DNA of 64,000 nt from contig NZ_CP016170.1 of the NCBI RefSeq assembly GCF_001676705.1, positions 1,860,001-1,924,000 on the forward strand. The letters are read 5' to 3'. The notes under the pieces were generated by a model. That model was not told the origin of the DNA. It worked only from the letters and a program-made list of their open reading frames with translations, and made no database searches. The translations under genes and the position numbers were made by a program. Source of the DNA: Bordetella bronchialis. GTDB taxonomy: Bacteria; Pseudomonadota; Gammaproteobacteria; Burkholderiales; Burkholderiaceae_B. How positions within the stretch are numbered: position 1 is the stretch's first letter; the number at the start of each line of letters is the position of its first letter. Of the stretch, positions 25,960-33,654 are shown in pieces.

Positions 25960-26940
25960 ATGGCATTGATGGCATGGGCCCGGCGTTGCGCGCCGGCCGT
26001 TCTGTGTACCCTGGCAATGGCCGCCGCGCCGGCCGGCAACGCGCTGGCGCAGGGCAGCTATGTCCGCCTGGTCGTGGCGTTCCCGCCGGGGGGACCCTCG
26101 GACCTGATGGCGCGCGTGATCAGCGAGCAGCTCGGCAAGGAACTGAAGCAGAACGTGGTGGTCGAGAACCGTCCCGGCGGCAACGGCGCCGTGGCGGCGC
26201 AGTACGTGCTGCATGAGCCGGCCGATGGCAAGACCCTGTGGATTACCACCGCCGGCGCGATCACCATCAATCCGTCGCTGTATCCCAAGCTCGCCTACAA
26301 GGTGCAGGATTTCGCGCCGGTCTCGCTGGTGGTCAATACGCCGGAAATGCTGGTGGTCAATCCCAAGAATCCCGCCAAGGACGCCAAGGAATTCATCGCC
26401 AACGCGCGCAAGGGGGGCCAGGTCAATTTTGCCTCGTCGGGCATCGGCAGCATGCCGCACATGGCCATCGCGCTGTTGACGGAAAAGACCAAGGTATCGT
26501 TCCTGCACGTGCCTGAAAAAGGCGCGGCGCCGGCGATCTCGGACCTGATGGGCGGACACGTGGATGCCTTCGTGGGCGATGTCCCGGGCATCCAGGCGCT
26601 GGTGAAGTCGGGCGGGCTGAAGGGCCTGGCCATCGCCGCGCCCAAGCGAAGCCCGCTGTTTCCCGACATTCCCACCTTCGAGGAAGAGGGGATTCCCGGC
26701 ATGGAGCTGCTGAACAACTGGAGCGGCATCTACGTGTCCAGCAAGACGCCGGCGGCGACCGTCGAGCAGATCAACCAGGCCATCCGCCGCACGCTGGCCG
26801 ACCCGACCGTGGCCGGCAAGCTGCGCGACCTGGGCGTGGAGCCGCAGGCCAGCAGCCCGGCCGAACTGCAAGCCCTGGCGGACCGCGACAGCGGCCAGTG
26901 GGCGCGGATCATCAAGGTCAACAATATCCAGCCGGAGTAA
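25960..26940 (+). CDS. Bug-family periplasmic receptor
   Basis: A 326-residue TctC/Bug protein with a signal peptide ending near ALAQG (about residue 31), the family FPPGGPSDLMAR loop, the RPGGNGAVAA loop and HVPEKGAAPAI. AGGAG at 25950-25954 is a good ribosome site. Its position after the mandelate-racemase-type enzyme suggests an aromatic or sugar-acid ligand, by inference. Followed by a hairpin terminator. Confidence 0.9.
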   Translation: MALMAWARRCAPAVLCTLAMAAAPAGNALAQGSYVRLVVAFPPGGPSDLMARVISEQLGKELKQNVVVENRPGGNGAVAAQYVLHEPADGKTLWITTAGAITINPSLYPKLAYKVQDFAPVSLVVNTPEMLVVNPKNPAKDAKEFIANARKGGQVNFASSGIGSMPHMAIALLTEKTKVSFLHVPEKGAAPAISDLMGGHVDAFVGDVPGIQALVKSGGLKGLAIAAPKRSPLFPDIPTFEEEGIPGMELLNNWSGIYVSSKTPAATVEQINQAIRRTLADPTVAGKLRDLGVEPQASSPAELQALADRDSGQWARIIKVNNIQPE

Positions 26941-26966
26941 ACGGAGGAACGCGGAAACACCGCGTC

Positions 26967-26998
26967 GCATGCCGCGCTTCGCCCGGCATGCTTTCCTT
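26967..26998 (+). terminator. Terminator after the Bug receptor
   Basis: GCATGCCG / CGGCATGC forms a perfect 8-bp stem with a GC-rich loop, followed by TTTCCTT. It lies between convergent genes and could act on both. Confidence 0.55.
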
Positions 26999-27010
26999 GC
27001 GGCGTCTGGC

Positions 27011-27430
27011 TCAGCCCTTGGCTTTGAGGATCGCATCGGCGATCCGGTCGCCTGCTTTCATGCCCACATAGGTAAGCGGCGACATCGCCAGGCGCGCGAA
27101 GTCGCGCGCCGTGAAATTGCCGGCCTCCACCACGGTTTTGACGGCATACGCGGCGGGCGGTGTGAAGGCGATCTCCCTGACGGCCGTGGCGGCGATACGC
27201 GCCGCCTTGCCCAGCGCCGTGCACGCCGCGGCGGACGCCGCCTCGGGCTGGACAAGGTCGTGGGTGATCACGTCGCTGGGCGCCGCGTAATCGGCAAAGG
27301 CTTGGGCCGCGCGTTCGGCAGTATCGCGACCGGCGCGGGCATGGACGATCGCATCCTGCCTGCCCTTGCAGGCAAGGGGCAGCAGGCAATCGGGCGAGGC
27401 GACAGTGGGCGGGAGACTTCCTATGGTCAT
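27011..27430 (-). CDS. Unrecognised small protein A (paralogue of the 27762 gene)
   Basis: A 139-residue protein I cannot assign. The first about 25 residues are Ser/Pro/Thr-rich (MTIGSLPPTVASP); the rest is Ala-rich and probably helical, without signal peptide or membrane helix. Two stretches match the divergently transcribed neighbour: AQAFADYAAPSD against AEVFANYQAAEP, and ARLAMSPL against SRLAMSPM. Both genes carry the same leader element. The length, N-terminal composition and isolated position would fit a secreted or host-directed protein, but nothing proves that. Confidence 0.6.
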   Translation of the reverse strand: MTIGSLPPTVASPDCLLPLACKGRQDAIVHARAGRDTAERAAQAFADYAAPSDVITHDLVQPEAASAAACTALGKAARIAATAVREIAFTPPAAYAVKTVVEAGNFTARDFARLAMSPLTYVGMKAGDRIADAILKAKG

Positions 27431-27489
27431 GGGTTTTCGCTTCCTTGGATCGATATGACGGTATGACGGAGGATGCCCCCAGGCATCCC

Positions 27490-27525
27490 GGAAGATGCCG
27501 TAAAAGCATCCCCGTCTGGGGAACC
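27490..27525 (-). promoter_or_regulatory. Shared leader element, copy A
   Basis: Read on the minus strand: GGTTCCCCAGACGGGGATGC, then TTTTAC, then GGCATCTTCC. This matches copies B (27699-27735) and C (29982-30016): GTTCCyCAG, GGGATGC and GGCATCTT occur in the same order and near-identical spacing. The GATGC / GCATC arms form a hairpin followed by T-rich sequence. It ends 59 bp before the start codon. A second GGGATGCC-GGGGGCATCC hairpin lies between it and the gene. Confidence 0.6.
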
Positions 27526-27678
27526 CTGTCGATAGAAGCGATCCCTAGGCATCCGCCATCGATGCGCGGGCGCGTCGCCGTGGCGTTCCGTCCTGGTTTA
27601 TCACAGGGCAGGCCGACAGCCTTGGTCGGCGGCGGGGTGCAGGGTTTGGAATCGCGGACCCATTCACCGGATTCCGGC

Positions 27679-27735
27679 CAGGAGCAATCCCACGGCGCGG
27701 TTCCTCAGCCGGGGATGCCTTCACAGGGCATCTTT
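27679..27735 (+). promoter_or_regulatory. Shared leader element, copy B
   Basis: Core GGTTCCTCAGCCGGGGATGC at 27699, followed by CTTCACA and GGGCATCTTT. The match to copy C extends about 20 bp further upstream (CAGGAGCAATCCC against CAGGAACAATTCC). GATGCC / GGCATC forms a 6-bp stem followed by TTT, so the element looks like an attenuator or operator. It ends 26 bp before the ATG at 27762. Confidence 0.6.
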
Positions 27736-27761
27736 GTCGATTGATCACTGTTGGAACTGAA

Positions 27762-28154
27762 ATGGATATCCGTACCTTTGCACAAACTTCCATGCCCATT
27801 GGCGTCGGACATGCGGCCGTCGCCCTCTACGATCTTGCAACCGGAGCGGGCGACAACTCCGCGGGACGCTGTGCGACCGGCGATGGGACCGCCGAAGTCT
27901 TCGCGAACTACCAAGCCGCCGAGCCCGCCGGTTCGGATGGCGGCGCGGTCGCCTTCGTGGAGGACGCCGCCAATCGCATAATCGAAGGCGGCAAAGTGGT
28001 GGCCGACAAATTCTTCCTGGATGGCATCGCCAAGATGGCCGAGGCATCGGTCCACGTATCGCGCCTGGCGATGAGCCCGATGCTTCCGGGCGGGCCGGAA
28101 CAGGCCGCCAAGGAACTTGTCGCCACGGTTTGGCCGGGGGCGCGACGCGCGTAA
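27762..28154 (+). CDS. Unrecognised small protein B (paralogue of the 27011 gene)
   Basis: A 130-residue protein beginning MDIRTFAQTSMPIGVG, of no family I recognise. It shares FANY and RLAMSP blocks with the divergent neighbour, so the pair probably arose by duplication and inversion. No signal peptide or membrane segment is visible; the central part is Gly/Ala-rich. An in-frame TTG at 27741 would add seven residues, but ATG 27762 begins nearer the leader. The 330-bp divergent region between the paralogues holds both leader copies and no other gene. Confidence 0.6.
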   Translation: MDIRTFAQTSMPIGVGHAAVALYDLATGAGDNSAGRCATGDGTAEVFANYQAAEPAGSDGGAVAFVEDAANRIIEGGKVVADKFFLDGIAKMAEASVHVSRLAMSPMLPGGPEQAAKELVATVWPGARRA

Positions 28155-28248
28155 ACCGCGCTTGGCGACCATGCCAGCCGGGCAATAGGCATATCGGATG
28201 CCGGGGCGTAAGTCCCGGCGGTGCCATCCGGCTGCGTCTCCATAGCGT

Positions 28249-28276
28249 CATGGCGCCGCGTCGGCGCGGCGCCATG
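28249..28276. terminator. 12-bp-stem hairpin between convergent genes
   Basis: CATGGCGCCGCG / CGCGGCGCCATG is a perfect 12-bp stem with a 4-nt loop, located between the small gene and queF, which converge here. No T tract; a bidirectional terminator or REP-like palindrome is possible. Confidence 0.45.
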
Positions 28277-28311
28277 CGGACGGCAGGCCCGGCCCCTGGC
28301 GCGAGCCCGGC

Positions 28312-29139
28312 CTACTGCCTGGCGGTACGCAGATCCATGGGCGGGGCAGGCCAGCCTGGGGTGGCGCGCCAGGGATTGATGTCCAGCCCGCCTCGGCGGG
28401 TATAGCGTGCATAGACCGACAATGCCTGCGGGCGGCAGGCCGCCATCACGTCGGTAAAGATGCGCTCCACGCAATGCTCGTGGAATTCCGCATGCTCGCG
28501 AAACGAAACGATGTAGGCCAGCAGCGCGGCACGGTCCAGCTTGGGGCCGCGATAGCCTATCTGCACGCTGCCCCAATCCGGTTGGCCCGTGACGGGACAG
28601 TTGGATTTCAGCAGGTCGGAAGTCAGCGATTCCTCCACGACCCGCGCGCCCGGTTCGCAGCGCAGCAGCTGCGGCGCGGGCGTATAGGCATCGGTCTCGA
28701 TGTCCAGGTCGTCCAGCGTCGTGCCGGCCAGGTTCGCGATGCGCTCCCGGTTGAAAGCGTCGGGCGGTATCAGCTGCAAGCGCACCGGCCCGCCGGCTAC
28801 GGCGCCCAGATCGCGTTCGACCCGCTCGATATAGGCCGCCGCATCGGGCAGCCGCGTCTGGTTCAGCGAGTTCAGGTATAGCTTGAAGGACTTGGATTCG
28901 ACGATGCACGGCGTATCGGCCGGCACGATGAAGCGTCCGATCGCCACCTGGGGCTTGCCGCGCGGGTTCAGCCACGACAGTTCATAGGCATTCCATATAT
29001 CGCAGCCCTGGAAGGGCAGGGACGCGCCGATGCCGATGGCCGCGCGATTGTCGGCGCGCGGCACCGGAAAGAGCAGCCCGGGATCGTATTGGCCGGGATA
29101 GGCGATGTCGTGGCCCAGCGGGGCCTGGTCGAGATTCAT
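28312..29139 (-). CDS. queF: NADPH-dependent 7-cyano-7-deazaguanine reductase, long form
   Basis: A 275-residue enzyme reducing preQ0 to preQ1 in queuosine tRNA modification. It is the bimodular YqcD-type. The QueF motif ESKSFKLYLN (81-90) binds the nicotinamide nucleotide, and the nucleophilic Cys181 lies in SNCPVTGQPDWG. The start is MNLDQAPLG at 29139; upstream residues in the longer frame are not conserved. It sits between unrecognised genes, an unexpected setting for a housekeeping enzyme. Confidence 0.96.
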   Translation of the reverse strand: MNLDQAPLGHDIAYPGQYDPGLLFPVPRADNRAAIGIGASLPFQGCDIWNAYELSWLNPRGKPQVAIGRFIVPADTPCIVESKSFKLYLNSLNQTRLPDAAAYIERVERDLGAVAGGPVRLQLIPPDAFNRERIANLAGTTLDDLDIETDAYTPAPQLLRCEPGARVVEESLTSDLLKSNCPVTGQPDWGSVQIGYRGPKLDRAALLAYIVSFREHAEFHEHCVERIFTDVMAACRPQALSVYARYTRRGGLDINPWRATPGWPAPPMDLRTARQ

Positions 29140-29225
29140 GGATGTGCACGGCTGGCGATACGGAATACGCCATTTTAGGCCGGCGCGGCGGGACGGCCGT
29201 ACCCGGGGCCACGCCGGCCTGTACG

Positions 29226-29912
29226 TCACACGCGCGTCGACGTCGGCGCAGGCTGCCGGGATTCCGCTACGGCGGCCCCTGCGGCAAGGTCCAGGGCGCC
29301 GACGATCAACTGCAGGGTGCGGGCATGTTCATGCGACGCGCCCTGGCGCCAGCCGAACTGCTCGGCCACCATCTGATGATCCAGGCGCCATCGCGGTATG
29401 CCGGGATTCGCGCGCTGGCGGTCGTTCAGCGCCGTTTCCCAGACTTGCGTCCCGCGCAGGATGCGAATGGCCTGGGAACGCATCGCGGAGAACTCCCCGG
29501 TGCGTTGCAGCGCTTCCCCCAGTTTCGTGATGGCCGGTCGGTCCGCCGGAGTAAGCGTCATCCAACTATCGGGGCTCTTGATGGCCTTGATCCATGCCGC
29601 GTCCACGCCCGCTTTTTCCCATTCCCCGGCGACGCGGTCGATGATGGCTCGGGTATCGAGCACGCGAGTGGGTGGGATCGTTTCGATTCCGAGCGCCGAC
29701 GGTGCGGTGGAGCCGATGTCGACCGGCGGCAGGGCCGGATCTTGCGCGGTGGAGGTCTCGTGGCGTTCGAATGTCACGGCGGCAGCCCTGCCGGCGTGGT
29801 GTGTCCCGGAGCCGGGCGCCTGCGCCGAAGATTCCTGCTGCGGCGATGACGGCACGGGCGTTACCAGGAAAGGCAGCTGCGGGCTTACCGGTGGGATGGA
29901 TACGGTGCTCAT
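29226..29912 (-). CDS. Unrecognised protein C with disordered Ser/Pro-rich N-terminus
   Basis: A 228-residue protein starting MSTVSIPPVSPQLPFLVTP. The first about 75 residues are rich in Ser, Pro, Thr and Gln and look disordered; residues about 85-210 are mixed helical (DRVAGEWEKAGVDAAWIKA, RQRANPGIPRWRLD). There is no signal peptide or membrane helix. GGAG upstream of the ATG supports the start. An N-terminus of this kind is common in type III-secreted proteins, and the gene carries the leader element shared with the two small paralogues, but I recognise no domain. It runs toward queF on the same strand. Confidence 0.65.
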   Translation of the reverse strand: MSTVSIPPVSPQLPFLVTPVPSSPQQESSAQAPGSGTHHAGRAAAVTFERHETSTAQDPALPPVDIGSTAPSALGIETIPPTRVLDTRAIIDRVAGEWEKAGVDAAWIKAIKSPDSWMTLTPADRPAITKLGEALQRTGEFSAMRSQAIRILRGTQVWETALNDRQRANPGIPRWRLDHQMVAEQFGWRQGASHEHARTLQLIVGALDLAAGAAVAESRQPAPTSTRV

Positions 29913-29981
29913 GGGGATGTCTCCTGGAGGGGCGTGATGCAAGCACCGCCGCGTGTGCACGGCGATGCATGGCGAGGTGAA

Positions 29982-30037
29982 GAAAAGATGCCGGCGGGCA
30001 TCCCTGCCTGAGGAACGCGGCCAAGGAATTGTTCCTG
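29982..30037 (-). promoter_or_regulatory. Shared leader element, copy C
   Basis: Minus-strand core GTTCCTCAGGCAGGGATGCC, then CGCC, then GGCATCTTTTC; the GATGCC / GGCATC hairpin followed by TTTT resembles a terminator. With copy B the similarity runs over about 55 bp, starting at CAGGAACAATTCC (30037). It ends 69 bp before the start codon of protein C. Confidence 0.6.
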
Positions 30038-30400
30038 CGCGCCATCGGTGATTGCGTCCGTGATTCCGCTGGCGCGGTGGCCCTCATTGTTCGCTGTCCA
30101 CGAAGTGACATGTCGAGAGTGCCGACGTCCTGCACGCGCGCATCCCATCGCGGCGCATCCCGGCATGGGCAAGCGCCGTGTCCATCTCCTGGCGATGCCG
30201 TCGAAAAAGCCCGCTATATCCGGGACTTCCGGCCGATCATGCCGAAGCGAGCCGTCTTGGCCGGGGCCCTTGCGGCATGGCGCGCCGCCCGATGGAGGGG
30301 CGCACGCGCATCGCTGCAGGCCGCCGCTGCGGCGCATGCCGAGTCGGCCTGTCACGTCCGCGCGGGTAGAATCCAGGCAATCGAATCCGACGAGAACGGC
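30038..30400 (+). other. Non-coding stretch upstream of the ABC exporter
   Basis: About 360 bp without a convincing gene; open frames here lack ribosome sites and recognisable sequence. TAGAAT at 30367-30372, 28 bp before the GTG start, could be a -10 element for the exporter, but no good -35 is seen. Confidence 0.35.
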
Positions 30401-31341
<941 letters not shown>

Positions 31342-31345
<4 letters not shown>

Positions 31346-32103
31346 ATATCTATGCCATCCGCGCCATCTACCTTTTCGAAATGCATCGCATGTGGCGCAC
31401 GCTGATGCAAAGCGTGGCCTCGCCGGTGATTTCCACGTCGTTGTACTTCGTGGTGTTCGGTTCGGCCATCGGTTCGCACATGGTCAATATCGACGGCGTC
31501 AGCTATGGCGCCTTCATCGTGCCCGGCATGATCATGCTGGCCCTGTTGACGCAAAGTATCTCCAACGCGTCCTTCGGCATCTATATGCCGCGCTTTACCG
31601 GGACCATCTACGAGATCCATTCCGCGCCGATTTCCTATGTGGAGATCGTCATCGGCTATGTGGGCGCGGCGGCGTCCAAGTCCATCATCCTTGGCATCAT
31701 CATGCTGGTCACCGCCCGCATTTTCGTGCCTTTCGGTGTGGCCCATCCCCTGTGGATGGTGGGCTTCCTGGTGCTGACCTCCATCACGTTCAGCCTGTTC
31801 GGCTTCATCATCGGCATCTGGGCCGACGGGTTCGAGAAACTGCAAGTCATTCCGTTGATGGTGGTGACGCCGCTGACCTTCCTGGGCGGCAGCTTCTATT
31901 CCATTAACATGCTGCCCGATTTCTGGCGCGCGGTGACGCTGTTCAACCCGGTCGTCTACCTGGTCAGCGGCTTCCGCTGGAGTTTCTTCGGCGTGGCCGA
32001 CGTCCATGTCGGCGTTAGCGTAGGCATGACGCTGGTGTTCCTGGCGGCGTGCATGATCGCCGTGCGTTGGATCTTCAAGACGGGCTATCGCTTGAAGACC
32101 TGA
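31342..32103 (+). CDS. ABC-2 type exporter permease
   Basis: A 253-residue inner-membrane protein with six hydrophobic helices, of the ABC2_membrane family (NodJ/YadH-like). Conserved stretches are [14 protein letters not shown] and the C-terminal [23 protein letters not shown]. It forms the exporter with the ATPase it overlaps by four bases. The exported molecule is unknown. Confidence 0.9.
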
Positions 32104-32241
32104 GGCGGGCTATCGCACTCGGCTCAGGGTATCGAGCGGTGCTGATCGGGTTTCTCGGTCGTTGGGTGACCTGGCTGGGGGGATCCGGCGTCGGTGGTTG
32201 TTTTGCTCATGTTGGCGTGGTTGCTTGGCGGTTTGGGTGTT

Positions 32242-32277
32242 TTGCTCATGCCGTCCGGCTTGCTCATGCCGTCCGGC
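32242..32277 (+). repeat. 18-bp tandem repeat, two copies
   Basis: TTGCTCATGCCGTCCGGC occurs twice head to tail at the outer edge of the left arm. Its reverse complement forms part of the 29-bp repeats at the outer edge of the right arm. Confidence 0.85.
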
Positions 32278-32280
32278 GGT

Positions 32281-32462
32281 GGAGATGCCTGTCGTGTCCG
32301 GCCCGCTCGGGCGGTCCAGGGCGTTCGCCCTGGACTTCCGCTTCGTCTTCCTCCTTCGGCGGCCGAAGTGGCGTTGGGGTTCTTGCCGCTTTTTTGCCCG
32401 GCCGTCCTACGTACGGAAGCCCTCGCGCGCCCTCGGACGGGCCGGCCCCGACAGGCATCTCC
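32281..32462 (+). mobile_element. 182-bp MITE-like element, left copy
   Basis: Begins GGAGATGCCTGTCG and ends CGACAGGCATCTCC; the terminal inverted repeats match at 23 of 25 positions (the inner part is CCGGCCCG / CGGGCCGG). It carries an internal GTCCAGGGCG / CGCCCTGGAC palindrome and no protein-coding capacity of its own. The inverted partner at 33239-33420 has exactly the same length and is almost identical. No target-site duplication is evident. Confidence 0.7.
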
Positions 32463-32568
32463 CCCGCCGGACTCACGGGGTGCCTTAGCGCCGGCCGCTG
32501 GGGCGGTCGGTTTTCTTGGCCCTTCGTGGGCCGTGTTTCCGGGTTAAGGAAGATCTTGCGTTGCCCGT

Positions 32569-32601
32569 CGTTTTCGGGCCGCCCTGCGCGGCCCTAAAAC
32601 G
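32569..32601 (+). repeat. Hairpin in the left arm with a conserved loop
   Basis: CGTTTTCGGGCC / GGCCCTAAAACG pair over 11 of 12 positions around the loop GCCCTGCGC. The equivalent hairpin in the right arm (33098-33132) keeps the loop but has a different, equally well paired stem. Confidence 0.75.
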
Positions 32602-32712
32602 CCTACGCGGTCGGGGCATGCGGTGGTTGTTGGTAATGCCACGGTTGCTGGTAATGCGTAGGTCGGGGAATCAAAGTGGAATCTTGGCCCGCGCAGGGTG
32701 GGGGGAACAAGG

Positions 32713-32747
32713 CGGTGTGGCGGGCCGCCCGCCGGCCCGCCACACCG
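32713..32747 (+). repeat. 35-bp perfect palindrome, left copy
   Basis: A 15-bp stem (CGGTGTGGCGGGCCG and its complement) with a 5-bp spacer CCCGC. The copy at 32971-33005 is its exact reverse complement, and together they bracket the central tandem units. Confidence 0.9.
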
Positions 32748-32760
32748 TAGCACCGTGCCT

Positions 32761-32956
32761 TGCCACGGGCGTTGGGAATGGCGCGGTCGCGATTCGTTAG
32801 CAAACCGCGCGCGCAATCGGGCTAGCGGCGCGTGGCACCTACGCCAGCATCGGTGGCATGCCACGGGCGTTGGGGATGGCGCCGCCGCGATTCGATAGGA
32901 AACCGTGCGCGCAATCGCGCTAGCGGCGCGTGGCACCTATGCCAGCATCCGCGGCA
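32761..32956 (+). repeat. 98-bp tandem repeat, two copies
   Basis: Units 32761-32858 and 32859-32956 are both 98 bp and about 90% identical, each starting TGCCACGGGCGTTGGG and ending near GCCAGCATC..GGCA. A third copy begins (TGCCACGG, 32957-32964) and is cut off. The differences are scattered substitutions, so the duplication is not very recent. Confidence 0.9.
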
Positions 32957-32970
32957 TGCCACGGTGCCTA

Positions 32971-33005
32971 CGGTGTGGCGGGCCGGCGGGCGGCCCGCCA
33001 CACCG
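32971..33005 (-). repeat. 35-bp perfect palindrome, right copy
   Basis: Exact reverse complement of the palindrome at 32713-32747, with spacer GCGGG. It marks the inner end of the right 502-bp arm. Confidence 0.9.
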
Positions 33006-33097
33006 ACTTGTTTCTCCCCCAATCTGGGCGGGCAACGCTTCCACTTCGGGCGACGACCGTCGCAAGCCCGCACCCGCCGCACGCCACCATCGCGTAG

Positions 33098-33132
33098 CCG
33101 ATTCGGAGCCGCGCAGGGCGGCTCCGAATCGG
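33098..33132 (-). repeat. Hairpin in the right arm with a conserved loop and changed stem
   Basis: CCGATTCGGAGCC / GGCTCCGAATCGG is a perfect 13-bp stem around GCGCAGGGC, the reverse complement of the loop in the left arm. The stem sequences differ between arms at most positions yet both pair. Confidence 0.8.
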
Positions 33133-33238
33133 CGGGCACCTCAAGATTCTTCTTATCAAGCGACAAGCGCCCCACGAAGGGCCAAGCACACCGCCCGTCC
33201 CAGCGACCGGCGCTAAGGCAACCCGTGAGTCCGGCGGG

Positions 33239-33420
33239 GGAGATGCCTGTCGGGGCCGGCCCGTCCGAGGGCGCGCGAGGGCTTCCGTACGTAGGACGGC
33301 CGGGCAAAAAAGCGGCAAGAACCCCAACGCCCGTTCGGCCGCCGAAGGAGGAAGACGAAGCGGAAGTCCAGGGCGAACGCCCTGGACCGCCCGAGCGGGC
33401 CGGACACGACAGGCATCTCC
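33239..33420 (-). mobile_element. 182-bp MITE-like element, right copy (inverted)
   Basis: Inverted partner of the element at 32281-32462, also 182 bp, with the same terminal inverted repeats. Over 214 bp (33207-33420 against 32281-32494) I count three mismatches. Confidence 0.7.
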
Positions 33421-33426
33421 CCCGAC

Positions 33427-33513
33427 GGACGGCATGAGCAAGCCGACCACCGAGCGGACGGCATGAGCAAGCCGACCACCGAGCGGACGGCATGAGCAAG
33501 CCGACCACCGATC
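33427..33513 (+). repeat. 29-bp tandem repeat, three copies
   Basis: Units at 33427, 33456 and 33485, each GGACGGCATGAGCAAG followed by CCGACCACCGAGC; the third ends CCGATCA. They lie just outside the right 182-bp element. Period and copy number are too regular for chance, but there is no spacer diversity, so this is not a CRISPR. Confidence 0.9.
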
Positions 33514-33605
33514 AGACACCCGCCGCTACTCCATGCCCCAGCACCGTACCCTCCATGGTTGTCGCCCTGCATTGAAGCCCGCGTTCCGCCCATTCGCCGC
33601 CCGCC

Positions 33606-33638
33606 AAAAAAACGCCGGCACGCGAGGGTGCCGGCGTT
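33606..33638 (-). terminator. Rho-independent terminator after lon
   Basis: On the minus strand, AACGCCGGCAC / GTGCCGGCGTT forms a perfect 11-bp stem with a 6-nt loop followed by a T run, 17 bp past the lon stop. Confidence 0.9.
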
Positions 33639-33654
33639 TGCCTTGCCAGGGCGT

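Larger units (their letters stand above)
32104..33605. repeat. 1.5-kb non-coding repeat cluster with inverted symmetry
   Basis: There is no convincing gene between the exporter permease and lon; open frames here translate repeats. The stretch 32246-32747 reappears as an inverted, partly diverged copy at 32971-33472, both 502 bp. The central 32748-32970 holds two 98-bp tandem units. Sub-elements are listed separately. It resembles interspersed intergenic repeats of Bordetella-group genomes, but I cannot check copy number. Confidence 0.85.

Noticed and set aside
27545..27799. 84-codon minus-strand frame between the paralogues
   Set aside because: It overlaps both leader copy B and the start of protein B and has no recognisable sequence.
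33427..33513. CRISPR-like array
   Set aside because: The 29-bp units are directly adjacent, with no spacers between them and no cas genes.
32104..33605. Insertion sequence with transposase
   Set aside because: Inverted repeats are present but no transposase frame; only a non-autonomous element can be claimed.
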